From contig JAZRZP010000005.1 in NCBI GenBank assembly GCA_045601425.1, forward strand, positions 1 to 64,000: a DNA stretch of 64,000 bases, read 5' to 3'. Positions 44,179-51,792 of the stretch are shown piece by piece. Under the pieces are notes generated by a model. The model saw nothing but the letters and a program-made list of their open reading frames with translations. It ran no database searches and was not told the DNA's origin. The translations under genes were made by a program, and so were the position numbers. How positions within the stretch are numbered: position 1 is the first letter of the stretch; the number at the start of each line of letters is the position of its first letter. Source of the DNA: UBA1219 sp045601425. GTDB lineage: Bacteria > Bacteroidota > Bacteroidia > Bacteroidales > P3.

Positions 44179-44216
44179 AATAATGTCCGTCGTGAAACCT
44201 CATGACGGACATTATT
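44179..44216 (+). terminator. Intrinsic terminator after pepD
   Basis: A 17-base stem (44179-44195 with 44200-44216, core ATGTCCGTC) with one G-T wobble and an AACC loop is followed by a T-run. It lies 20 bases past the pepD stop. Confidence 0.9.
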
Positions 44217-44240
44217 TTTTTCGGCAACGTGAAAAAAAAA

Positions 44241-44265
44241 CAATTCCGGAGTCTGTCCGGAATTG
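44241..44265 (-). terminator. Intrinsic terminator after the DksA-like gene
   Basis: CAATTCCGG (44241-44249) pairs with CCGGAATTG (44257-44265) around a 7-base loop. On the minus strand a run of nine T follows. It lies 29 bases past the stop of the DksA-like gene. Confidence 0.85.
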
Positions 44266-44293
44266 CCGAAATGGTGAAAAGACGGTACGTCTT

Positions 44294-44689
44294 TTATCTC
44301 TTCTTCTGGGTAAGTTTCGCTTCAACCGACATGGTTGTGTGAGGAACGACTCTCAGACGCTCTTTCGGGATGAGTTTTCCCGTAACCTTACAAATGCCAT
44401 AAGTCTTGTTTTCTATCCGTATGAGTGCAGCTTCAAGGTCTTTTATGAATTTCTGCTGACGGGAGGCAAGACGGGCATTTTCCTCTTTCGAAAGCACGTT
44501 GCTGGTTTCCTCCATCAGTTTGAACGTCGGTGCCGTATCGCTCACGTCTTTATCGTTGTTCGCAACAGCTTCCTGAAGCAGAGCGAAATTTTCGCGGGCC
44601 ACAGCCAGTTTCTTCTCTATGATTTCGCGAAACTCTGCGAGGTCTTCATCGGAATAGCGTTTCAATTCAGGTTCTTCATTTTTTGCCAT
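44294..44689 (-). CDS. TraR/DksA family RNA polymerase-associated regulator
   Basis: The 131-residue protein (ATG 44689, MAKNEEPELKRYSDEDL) has the coiled-coil arm (about 15-85) and a C-terminal globular motif, TYGICKVTGKLIPKERLRVVPHTT, typical of Bacteroidetes DksA-like proteins. These keep only one Cys of the four-Cys zinc finger. DksA-type proteins bind the RNA polymerase secondary channel and modulate rRNA and amino-acid promoters, often with ppGpp. The start is placed after the -7 box at 44732; the longer reading is rejected. It is monocistronic with its own terminator. Confidence 0.88.
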   Translation of the reverse strand: MAKNEEPELKRYSDEDLAEFREIIEKKLAVARENFALLQEAVANNDKDVSDTAPTFKLMEETSNVLSKEENARLASRQQKFIKDLEAALIRIENKTYGICKVTGKLIPKERLRVVPHTTMSVEAKLTQKKR

Positions 44690-44731
44690 AAGAACAATTT
44701 TATTTTTAGTGATATTTACGATTTTCAGGTG

Positions 44732-44739
44732 CAAAATTA
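44732..44739 (-). promoter_or_regulatory. -7 box for the DksA-like gene
   Basis: The minus strand reads TAATTTTG, matching TAnnTTTG, 43 bases before the ATG at 44689. Confidence 0.65.
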
Positions 44740-44794
44740 CACTTTTTTTCCTTTCGAACAAGAGTTTTTTTCTTTCTGTAAAAAAGTTATCAAC

Positions 44795-45319
44795 TTAATT
44801 TTGCAGATACAGGTCTATAAGTCCTGGGGGGGCCGTTATGTAAAGTGTTTGTTTATCTCTGTCCACAGCGTCTATCACCTGATCGATGACCGGTATAAGA
44901 ATTTCAGTGTCTTTGTTCATAATTTGGAAAAGTGGCTGTGCGGGGTAATCTATTACCGAGGCAATTTTGCCGATTTCGCCTTTTTCGCTGTCGATTATGG
45001 TAAAATTTATCACTTCGTGAAAATAGAATTTCTTGCCGGTAAGTTTCGGGAGCAGTTTGAGCGGAAGATACAGGTCGCAACCCACCAGAGCCAAAGCTTC
45101 TTCCGTGGCAAGGTCTTCGAACTTCACCGTGGCTTTGTTCCCGTTTATGCGCATGGATTCAATGAAGTATGGAACCAACTGGTTTTTCACCTCCACGAAC
45201 ACGGAATCCATGCCGGCATAGTCGGACGGTTCATCTACGTCCAAGAAAAATATGACTTCGCCTTTCAGCCCGAATGGTTTGGTTATCTTTCCGAGAAAGA
45301 AACAGTCTTTTATTTCCAT
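44795..45319 (-). CDS. rimM: Ribosome maturation factor RimM
   Basis: The 174-residue cytoplasmic protein assists 30S subunit maturation and binds S19. The N-terminal barrel has FFLGKITKPFGLKGEVIFFLD (about 7-27), and the PRC-barrel half carries a DLYLPLKLLPKL linker and a FYFHEVINFTIID stretch. Length fits RimM. It lies 12 bases after dapD in an operon headed by the S46 peptidase. The usual partners rpsP and trmD are not adjacent here, which is ordinary in this phylum. Confidence 0.92.
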   Translation of the reverse strand: MEIKDCFFLGKITKPFGLKGEVIFFLDVDEPSDYAGMDSVFVEVKNQLVPYFIESMRINGNKATVKFEDLATEEALALVGCDLYLPLKLLPKLTGKKFYFHEVINFTIIDSEKGEIGKIASVIDYPAQPLFQIMNKDTEILIPVIDQVIDAVDRDKQTLYITAPPGLIDLYLQN

Positions 45320-45331
45320 GTACTTAATGTT

Positions 45332-46141
45332 TTAAACTGATACGTTGAAATCGCGCAGAGCGGCGTTGAGAGAAGTCTTACGGTCGGTAGAAGGCTTGCG
45401 CTGGCCTATTATCAGGGCACAGGGAACGCCATAATCTCCGGCAGGGAAGTGTTTCGTTATGCTTCCGGGTATCACAACCGAACGTGCCGGCACGAAGCCC
45501 TTGTATTCTTTTGGTTCCGGACCGGTTACATCTATTATTTTGGTGGAACCCGTTATTGTTACTCCGGCACCTATCACGGCTTCGGTTTCTATATGGGCAC
45601 CTTCCACTATGATGGCACGGGAACCGATGAAGCAGTGGTCTTCGATGATGACGGGGGCGGCCTGTATAGGTTCAAGAACTCCGCCTATTCCGACACCGCC
45701 ACTCAGATGTACGTTTTTGCCAATTTGAGCACATGAGCCCACAGTAGCCCAAGTGTCCACCATCGTGCCGCTATCCACGTATGCTCCGATGTTCACATAC
45801 GAAGGCATCATGACCACGCCGCTTGCGAGATACGAACCGTAGCGGGCTATGGCATGCGGTACCACCCGTACGCCCTGTCCGGCATAGTCTTTCTTCAAAG
45901 CTATCTTGTCGTGAAATTCAAACGGTGGCAGTTCTATGGTCTGCATTTTGCAGATGGGGAAATACAGCACGACGGCTTTTTTCACCCATTCGTTTACAAT
46001 CCATTGTCCGTCCTTGCACTCGGCAACACGGAGCTTCCCCTTGTCGAGCTGTTCCACGACATTGCGTACGGCATTCTGCATAGTGCTGTCGTTCAGCAGG
46101 CTGCGGTCGTTCCACGCTTGTTCTATAATTTGCTGTTCCAT
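45332..46141 (-). CDS. dapD: Tetrahydrodipicolinate N-succinyltransferase
   Basis: The 269-residue cytoplasmic enzyme succinylates tetrahydrodipicolinate in the succinylase branch of diaminopimelate synthesis. It has an N-terminal helical part and a left-handed beta helix (about 105-230) with hexapeptide turns such as YVNIGAYVDSGTMVDTWATVG and GVGIGGVLEP. Length matches DapD. It begins 2 bases after the S46 peptidase stop and precedes rimM by 12 bases. With dapB at 11108 it shows that part of the lysine/DAP pathway is encoded in dispersed genes. Confidence 0.95.
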   Translation of the reverse strand: MEQQIIEQAWNDRSLLNDSTMQNAVRNVVEQLDKGKLRVAECKDGQWIVNEWVKKAVVLYFPICKMQTIELPPFEFHDKIALKKDYAGQGVRVVPHAIARYGSYLASGVVMMPSYVNIGAYVDSGTMVDTWATVGSCAQIGKNVHLSGGVGIGGVLEPIQAAPVIIEDHCFIGSRAIIVEGAHIETEAVIGAGVTITGSTKIIDVTGPEPKEYKGFVPARSVVIPGSITKHFPAGDYGVPCALIIGQRKPSTDRKTSLNAALRDFNVSV

Positions 46142-46143
46142 GA

Positions 46144-48264
46144 TTATTTTACGATTTCGAGTTCATCGATAAGGTTTGTGGCTCCTGCATACTTGTCGAT
46201 TATGAAAAGACAGTAGCGAATGTCGAGCGATATGTTGCGGCAGTATTCGGGATCGAAAAGTATATCGCTCATCGTGCCTTCCCAACAGCGGTCGAAGTTC
46301 AGTCCGATGAGGTTGCCATCGGCGTTGATTACAGGGCTTCCGGAATTGCCTCCGGTAGTGTGGTTCGTGGCAATGAAACATACTGGAAGCTCGCCTTTTT
46401 CGTTGGCATAGCGTCCGAAATCGCGGTTGTTGTAAAGTTCCTTCAGTTTCGGTTCCACCACGTAGTCGTAAATGTCGGGATTTTCCTTCTGGATAATGCC
46501 TTCGATGGTGGTGTAGGGTTTGTAAGAAACGCCGTCTTTCGGACGGAAGCCTTCAACGTGTCCGTAAGCAACACGCAGTGTGAGGTTGGCATCGGGGAAG
46601 AAATTCACATCAGGCTGCATTTCCATCAGTCCCTTCACATAGGTGCGGTACAAACGGTCTATGTCGGCTGTGACGGATTTGTATTTGGCATAGTTGTCGT
46701 TTTCCGTATAATAAGCATTGACGTATGCCATGTTGAAGAATTCTACGGCCGGGTCTTTTTTGATTTTCCGTGCATCTTTTACCTTGTAGTTCTTCAGCAA
46801 TTTCACAATTTTGCCGTAATTGTTGAGCACCGACTTATCGTAAATTTTATTCACGAGTTTCCGGGCATCGGCAGAAGTGCCGTTTACACCGAAATTGAAG
46901 CCTGCATGCCACGAGTACATGAATGTTTCCGTAAAAATAGCCTTGTCAACGATGGTATGCCTGTCAAAGTCCTTGAAATAATTCTCGGTACCGGCAAGTA
47001 TTTTGTCTGCTTCGACAGTGGCAATGGAGTCATTTTCGATATTCGACAGTTTCCAAAGTGCTGCGGCGCGGTTCATGAAATCGGAAGCCATGATCGCCTC
47101 GTTGAAATACGTGAGTGTCTGTTCGACAGGTTTCAGCTTGGCATAGTTGCCGGCAAGTTGGCTGAGAACGTCTTTGTATTCATCTTTGTCGTTGGCCCAA
47201 GCCTGGAATTTTTCCTCGAGTGCTTTCTTCATTTTCACTACCTGAAGACGGTTAACGCCTATGGTCTCGCCCTGCCATTTTTTCCAGCCGTTGGCTATTG
47301 ATGCCACTCTGGGTGAGTATTTGAGGCGCTGTGCCGCATCTTGATTCATGGCATTGTTGTAGTGTTTCAGGCGTATGGTTCTGAGGGCAATGCGGGTTGG
47401 GTTGTTCACGTTGGCCGCAAGTTCCACTGCATCTGAAGTTATGTATCGCTGCGTGGTTCCGGGATAACCGAAGACGAATGTAAAATCGCCCTCCTGCACG
47501 CCGCTGAGGGATATTTTCAGGTGTTTCATGGGTTTGTACGGAACGTTGTCCTTAGAGTAATCGGCGGGCTGGTTGTCCCTGTTTGCGTACACGCGGAACA
47601 CCGAGAAATCGCCAGTGTGGCGCGGCCACATCCAGTTGTCGGTATCGCCGCCGAACTTGCCTATGTTCGAAGGCGGTGTACCCACCATACGCACGTCACG
47701 GAAAACCTCGTTGACGTACATGAAGTACTGATTACCGTAGTAGAACGGTTTTATTACGACCGAATAATGGGTTCCATCGGTAGCCTGTTTCGTAATTCTT
47801 GCAATGTTCTGGTTTATAACGGATTTGCGTTCTGCTTCAGAATATTCAGACTTAACTCCATCCAGTACCTGTGCGGTAACATCTTCCATTCGTACAAGAC
47901 GTGTAACCGTAAGGCCGGGACACGGAATCTCCTCGTCATAATTCTTTGCCCAGAACCCGTTGGCCAGATAATTGTGTTCCAGAGTACTGTTGCGGGCAAT
48001 GAAAGAATAACCGCAGTGGTGGTTGGTGAAAAGAAGTCCGTTTTGCGAGACATATTCACCGGTGCAGCCCGAACCGAAAAGCACCACGGCATCTTTCAGA
48101 CATGCACGGTTTATGTCGTAAATGTCCTGTGCAGTTATCCGCATCCCGTTGCGCTGCATGTCTGCCTGATTTCTGTTGAGAAGCATCGGTATCCACATGC
48201 CTTCGTCTGCAAACATCGGCAGTACCATCGATAAAAATGTCAGTGATAATAAAAATTTCTTCAT
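46144..48264 (-). CDS. S46 family dipeptidyl peptidase, DPP11-like
   Basis: The 706-residue protein (ATG 48264) has a signal peptide (FLSMVLPMFADEG) and the S46 chymotrypsin-like pieces: catalytic His in TNHHCGYSF, and GGNSGSP with Ser641. The S1-site segment is NFDRCWEG, with Arg659. In this family Arg at this site marks DPP11 (Asp/Glu-specific), while Gly marks DPP7 (hydrophobic), so an acidic P1 preference is predicted. It probably acts in the periplasm, releasing dipeptides for uptake. It heads an operon with dapD and rimM. Specificity is inferred. Confidence 0.9.
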   Translation of the reverse strand: MKKFLLSLTFLSMVLPMFADEGMWIPMLLNRNQADMQRNGMRITAQDIYDINRACLKDAVVLFGSGCTGEYVSQNGLLFTNHHCGYSFIARNSTLEHNYLANGFWAKNYDEEIPCPGLTVTRLVRMEDVTAQVLDGVKSEYSEAERKSVINQNIARITKQATDGTHYSVVIKPFYYGNQYFMYVNEVFRDVRMVGTPPSNIGKFGGDTDNWMWPRHTGDFSVFRVYANRDNQPADYSKDNVPYKPMKHLKISLSGVQEGDFTFVFGYPGTTQRYITSDAVELAANVNNPTRIALRTIRLKHYNNAMNQDAAQRLKYSPRVASIANGWKKWQGETIGVNRLQVVKMKKALEEKFQAWANDKDEYKDVLSQLAGNYAKLKPVEQTLTYFNEAIMASDFMNRAAALWKLSNIENDSIATVEADKILAGTENYFKDFDRHTIVDKAIFTETFMYSWHAGFNFGVNGTSADARKLVNKIYDKSVLNNYGKIVKLLKNYKVKDARKIKKDPAVEFFNMAYVNAYYTENDNYAKYKSVTADIDRLYRTYVKGLMEMQPDVNFFPDANLTLRVAYGHVEGFRPKDGVSYKPYTTIEGIIQKENPDIYDYVVEPKLKELYNNRDFGRYANEKGELPVCFIATNHTTGGNSGSPVINADGNLIGLNFDRCWEGTMSDILFDPEYCRNISLDIRYCLFIIDKYAGATNLIDELEIVK

Positions 48265-48297
48265 TGTCTGTTGTGTTTTTGTTGTTTTATCATGTTG

Positions 48298-48305
48298 CAA
48301 AAATA
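48298..48305 (-). promoter_or_regulatory. -7 box for the S46 peptidase operon
   Basis: The minus strand reads TATTTTTG, matching TAnnTTTG, 34 bases before the ATG at 48264. It supports that start over the longer reading. Confidence 0.7.
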
Positions 48306-48334
48306 CGTGTTTTTTTTCAATTTGGCGGCAATGT

Positions 48335-49750
48335 TCAGAATTCAAGTTCCTTGAAAGTGAGATTTTTTTTGCGATTTGCCAGATTGTCAAGCACTTGGTC
48401 TATTGCCGAGAGAATATTTTGCATGTCGGTAAAATTTATTTTTTCCACAGTGTCGGAAGGTTTATGGTAGTCCGTGTGCACACTTGTGCCGAAGAAAAGC
48501 ACAGGAATACGGTGCTTGTAGAAATTCACGTGATCGGAACCGGCAAAAAGTACCGAATGTTTCGGAAAATTGATTTTTATACGGGATTTCTTCTGTATTA
48601 TTTTCGTGATTTCTTTTGTCTCACGCATGCTTTCAACGCCCAGAACGGTGAGACCGGTTTTCTCCGCGTACCTTCCTATCATGTCGATGTTTATCATGGC
48701 TTTGACTTGAGAAGGCTTTATGTATATCGAACTGTCGAAAAAATGTGACGAGCCCAGCAGTCCTTCTTCTTCGGCATCGAAGTTCACAAAAACAATCGAG
48801 CGTTTGGGAGCTTTCCCCGCAAGAGCATATTTTTCGGCCAGCATCATGACTCCGACTGTTCCCGAAGCATTATCGTCGGCACCGTTGTAAATGCGTGTCT
48901 CGGTTCTACCCGTCTTCCTGTCGATTACGTTTCTTGTGCCAATATGGTCATAGTGTCCGCCGACCACTATGTATTCGTTCTTGAGCACAGGATCACTGCC
49001 TTCGAGCACTGCCACAATGTTTCTACCCGAGGTATGGTTCTGGACAAAATGAGTAGTTGCTGAAAACATTACCGGACATTCAAGGTATGCGGAATCCGCA
49101 TTCAAGACGACTGCGTTTTTCAGAATGGTGTCGGCAACTGCTTTCGAGATACACAGAATGGGACCGAGATCGGTACTTTTGCTTGCCGGAATATTGAGTA
49201 TATTGTTTATTTCCGGTTTCACGTCGCCGACGATTAGAAGAATTCCTGCCGCGCCCTTCCCCATTGCGTTCAGGAAGGTCGTTTTGCGGAAATTCCTCGT
49301 CGTGTCATCGTAAAACATGAGCCATTTCCCCGCAAAGGCATTCGAATCGAGCAAATCCAGAGCATTACGTTTTGCGAATATCACCTTGGAACACAGAAAC
49401 GATTTCCGTGTTTGAAAATAGTCAAGCGGAGCATAGTCGCGTTCAACCATGAGTTCCCTGCCGGACATTTCGGCACGATTGGAATCCCCTACAGTCCAGT
49501 TTTTTGGAAAGGTAAAATTCTGGAATCCGTCGGCACACGGCACCTTGAGTTTGAGTTTCAGATAATGCTGCTGTATGTAACTGCCGGCTTTCAGGCTGCC
49601 GTCGGTCTCGGGATAGCGGCCTCCAAGTTCATCGGAAGCCAGATATGCAAGATGTTTTTTCAGTACAGCAGTGTCGAAATACGACTGTGCACTTGCGTTC
49701 GCAAACAACAGCAATACTGCTGCAAATATCAGAATATGAGTGTTTTTCAT
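48335..49750 (-). CDS. Exported M28 family aminopeptidase-like metallopeptidase
   Basis: The 471-residue protein has a signal peptide (FANASAQ). A PA-domain-like insert (about 120-240) follows, then the M28 zinc core: GGHYDHIG near 265-272, NGADDNASG near 289-297, DAEEEGLLGS near 325-334 and the last His in HTDYHKPSDTVE near 432-443. Such enzymes remove N-terminal residues from peptides outside the cytoplasm. No T9SS sorting domain is present, so it is probably periplasmic. Its promoter carries copy B of the 91-bp element shared with hutI and the PorE-like gene. Confidence 0.92.
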   Translation of the reverse strand: MKNTHILIFAAVLLLFANASAQSYFDTAVLKKHLAYLASDELGGRYPETDGSLKAGSYIQQHYLKLKLKVPCADGFQNFTFPKNWTVGDSNRAEMSGRELMVERDYAPLDYFQTRKSFLCSKVIFAKRNALDLLDSNAFAGKWLMFYDDTTRNFRKTTFLNAMGKGAAGILLIVGDVKPEINNILNIPASKSTDLGPILCISKAVADTILKNAVVLNADSAYLECPVMFSATTHFVQNHTSGRNIVAVLEGSDPVLKNEYIVVGGHYDHIGTRNVIDRKTGRTETRIYNGADDNASGTVGVMMLAEKYALAGKAPKRSIVFVNFDAEEEGLLGSSHFFDSSIYIKPSQVKAMINIDMIGRYAEKTGLTVLGVESMRETKEITKIIQKKSRIKINFPKHSVLFAGSDHVNFYKHRIPVLFFGTSVHTDYHKPSDTVEKINFTDMQNILSAIDQVLDNLANRKKNLTFKELEF

Positions 49751-49786
49751 CTGTATTTAACTGTTTCGTTCCAAAAATCCGGTGTG

Positions 49787-49794
49787 CAAAGGTA
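49787..49794 (-). promoter_or_regulatory. -7 box for the M28 peptidase gene
   Basis: The minus strand reads TACCTTTG, matching TAnnTTTG, 37 bases before the ATG at 49750. Confidence 0.75.
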
Positions 49795-49877
49795 CGAAAA
49801 AAATCCTTTTCAAAAAAGATTTTCATAGCAGTAAATGCTGAAACATATTCGACAGCGGAATGCAACCGGCTTTGCGA
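49787..49877 (-). repeat. Promoter-associated element, copy B (before the M28 peptidase)
   Basis: On the minus strand, TCGCA (from 49877) and TTGCA (from 49865) are 12 bp apart. GTTGCATT ends at 49859, 65 bases from the first base of the -7 box at 49794. Its second half shares ATGAAAATCTTTTT and a GGATTTTTTT run with copy A. The first half-site differs from A and C by one base. Confidence 0.65.
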
Positions 49878-49965
49878 ATGTGGAAAAATTCTCATAAAAT
49901 GAACCCCTGAACATAGTGTCTTAAGAATATACCAACAGTAAACGTGAAAAATAAGGAATCATATA

Positions 49966-49997
49966 AAAAAGGCACATCGTTTCCGATGTGCCTTTTT
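49966..49997 (-). terminator. Intrinsic terminator after kal
   Basis: GGCACATCG (49971-49979) pairs with CGATGTGCC (49984-49992), extended by A5/T5 flanks, with a 4-base loop. It lies 20 bases past the kal stop and could work in both directions. Confidence 0.9.
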
Positions 49998-50017
49998 GGT
50001 ATAAAAAAACTTTGTTC

Positions 50018-50410
50018 TTAGTTGTTTTTGCGCTGGCATTTTTTAGGTGTAACGCAGGTGCCGTGAGCGCGGCAAACCAGAACCTTTTCGGGGAGCACGT
50101 CGGCGGCCGAGTCGCTGATGTCGGGACGCGGAGCAATGACCTTGTATGCTTCGAACGACATTTCGCGAGAAGTGTTTCCCACGCGTGTTATCTCACCGTA
50201 AGCTTCTATGTAGTCGCCAGCGTAAACCGGAGCCTTGAATTCCACCATGTCGTAGGCACAGAAAAGACCTTCGTCACCGTCCTGAATTATGAGAAGTTCG
50301 GTAGCCACGTCACCGAAGAGGTGAAGCATGTGTGCACCGTCAACCAAATTTCCACCATAATGAGCGTCTTTTGCACTCATTCTTACTCTTAACATTGATT
50401 TTACTGCCAT
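50018..50410 (-). CDS. kal: 3-aminobutyryl-CoA ammonia-lyase
   Basis: The 130-residue hotdog-fold enzyme removes ammonia from L-3-aminobutyryl-CoA to give crotonyl-CoA in anaerobic lysine fermentation. The sequence fits Kal closely: MLRVRMSAKDAHYGGNLVDGA near 6-26, LFGDVATELLI and a C-terminal CVTPKKCQRK. It lies 6 bases after the CoA-transferase subunit gene. The other lysine-fermentation genes (lysine 2,3- and 5,6-aminomutases, kdd, kce) are not in the window, so the pathway may be completed elsewhere. A strong terminator follows. Confidence 0.9.
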   Translation of the reverse strand: MAVKSMLRVRMSAKDAHYGGNLVDGAHMLHLFGDVATELLIIQDGDEGLFCAYDMVEFKAPVYAGDYIEAYGEITRVGNTSREMSFEAYKVIAPRPDISDSAADVLPEKVLVCRAHGTCVTPKKCQRKNN

Positions 50411-50416
50411 GGTCTG

Positions 50417-51064
50417 TTATTTTTTTACTATGTAATCAACGAAAATTCCCTGTGTCTTTACTGCTTCGTGTGCTATCGTACCGGTTTTCACTATTTCCTG
50501 AGGTTCAACGATAACCACGTCGGCAGCTGTTGCCATAAGCGGGCAGAAGTTCTGCGAAGTACCTTTGTAGATAAGGTTTCCGTCTTCATCGGAGATGTTG
50601 GCACCTATCAGAGCCACGTCGGCATGGAGAGGTTTTTCCAGAAGATATTCCTTGCCGTCGATGGTGAGTTTCTGCTTGCCTTCTTCCACTACAGTGCCGA
50701 GTCCGGTCGGTGTGAGCACGCCACCGAGTCCAGCTCCGCCCGTGCGGATGCGTTCTGCCAAAGTTCCCTGCGGGCTGAACTCAACTTCGAGTTCGCCGGA
50801 GTTCATCTGGTTTATGGTTTCTTCGTTCGTACCGATGTGAGAAACGATGAGTTTCTTAATCTGATGATTTACAATCATTTTACCGACACCCTTGTTTGTG
50901 TAAGCCGTATCGTTGCTTATGAGGGTCAAATTCTTTACTCCTTTGGCTACCAATCCGTCGATAACAGCTTCGGGGGTACCTACTGCCAAAAATCCACCGA
51001 CCATTATGGTCATTCCGTCGTGAACTTTATCTACGGCTTCCTGTACTGTGATAAACTTGTTCAT
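50417..51064 (-). CDS. atoD: CoA-transferase subunit A (acetoacetate/butyrate type)
   Basis: The 215-residue protein has the glycine-rich CoA-binding GGFLAVGTPE near 23-32 and the SPQGTLAERIRTGGAGLGG block near 97-115 of family I CoA-transferase alpha subunits. Such enzymes move CoA between acetoacetate or butyrate and acetate. The catalytic Glu belongs to the beta subunit (AtoA), which is not encoded next to it: the upstream gene is a small lipoprotein and the downstream one is kal. Pairing with kal fits the last steps of lysine fermentation. An unlinked beta subunit is presumably elsewhere. Confidence 0.9.
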   Translation of the reverse strand: MNKFITVQEAVDKVHDGMTIMVGGFLAVGTPEAVIDGLVAKGVKNLTLISNDTAYTNKGVGKMIVNHQIKKLIVSHIGTNEETINQMNSGELEVEFSPQGTLAERIRTGGAGLGGVLTPTGLGTVVEEGKQKLTIDGKEYLLEKPLHADVALIGANISDEDGNLIYKGTSQNFCPLMATAADVVIVEPQEIVKTGTIAHEAVKTQGIFVDYIVKK

Positions 51065-51091
51065 TTTGAGTATACTTTTATATAATTTGCA

Positions 51092-51340
51092 TTAATCTTC
51101 TATGTCCTTGCAGTTTACAACGTGATATTTTGCATTGCCGTTCGGTATGTTGTCATCGTACAGACCGTCAATGTCTTCGCAACTGCCCCTGTCAACCTTT
51201 ATTTCACGCTTTATGGTGTACGTGTTGGGGTCATCGGTATATTTGTATTCATAAGTGCAGGCACAAGTCTTTTCCTTGTTGCACGATGCCGAAAATATGC
51301 AAATCAGCACCAGAACTGCCATGTATAACATTCTTTTCAT
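51092..51340 (-). CDS. Small Cys-rich lipoprotein
   Basis: The 82-residue protein has a lipoprotein signal (LICIFSASCNKEK, Cys20) and then CACTYEYKYTDD, a short beta-like region and a closing VNCKDIED. The first Cys is lipidated and the other four could form two disulfides. It resembles the next upstream protein (51362-51574) in its SC-KEK-CxC start and the Cys spacing at the end, so the two look like divergent paralogues. It lies 27 bases before atoD with no promoter between, which places it in the kal operon. No function is known. Confidence 0.7.
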   Translation of the reverse strand: MKRMLYMAVLVLICIFSASCNKEKTCACTYEYKYTDDPNTYTIKREIKVDRGSCEDIDGLYDDNIPNGNAKYHVVNCKDIED

Positions 51341-51361
51341 CGTATGCGTTTTTTATTGTTG

Positions 51362-51574
51362 CTACAATGTGTCTTCCATGCAGAAAACACGTATTTCGTT
51401 CAATCCGTCGCCGTCATTTATGTGGCTGATGTCAATACAGTCACCATCTTTCAGGTGTACCCTGCGGATACTGCCCGAATTTTCCACCGAACAGATGCAG
51501 TCTTTTTCCTTGGCACACGAGTACACCAACGTCGCTGCAATCAAAACCAGCAGCACTGTCGCTATCTTCTTCAT
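51362..51574 (-). CDS. Small Cys-rich lipoprotein, paralogue
   Basis: The 70-residue protein has a lipoprotein signal (TLVYSCAKEKDC, Cys20) followed by CICSVENSGS, a short strand-rich body with DGDCIDISH and a final VFCMEDTL. It shares the KEK-x-CxC opening and the late Cys pair with the gene directly downstream. It is the first gene after the -7 box at 51618, so it heads the four-gene unit ending with kal. Mature size is about 50 residues. Its role is unknown; metal or redox binding is only suggested by the cysteines. Confidence 0.7.
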   Translation of the reverse strand: MKKIATVLLVLIAATLVYSCAKEKDCICSVENSGSIRRVHLKDGDCIDISHINDGDGLNEIRVFCMEDTL

Positions 51575-51617
51575 CTTATATTGTGTTTTTTAAAAATGAA
51601 CCTTGTTTTTGGAACTG

Positions 51618-51625
51618 CAAAGATA
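51618..51625 (-). promoter_or_regulatory. -7 box for the lipoprotein-atoD-kal operon
   Basis: The minus strand reads TATCTTTG, a full match, 44 bases before the ATG at 51574. A TTGCA lies 69 bases upstream of it (51690-51694), close to but not at the 71-base spacing of the three 91-bp elements. Confidence 0.75.
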
Positions 51626-51748
51626 CGTTTTTTTTCTGATTTTACATTGACAGATGCCTGTTTTTTTGCAATTCTTTACCAATACAACATGCAATAGTAT
51701 GAAAACCAACAAGTTATTGAATTTATTTTTTGAAAATGTTTTTTTTCG

Positions 51749-51756
51749 TATCTTTG
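51749..51756 (+). promoter_or_regulatory. -7 box for the DUF4412 gene
   Basis: TATCTTTG is a full match, 37 bases before the ATG at 51793. It rules out the longer reading from 51730. Confidence 0.8.
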
Positions 51757-51792
51757 CAACATATTTTTCAAACGCAAAAAGTACAATTATTC

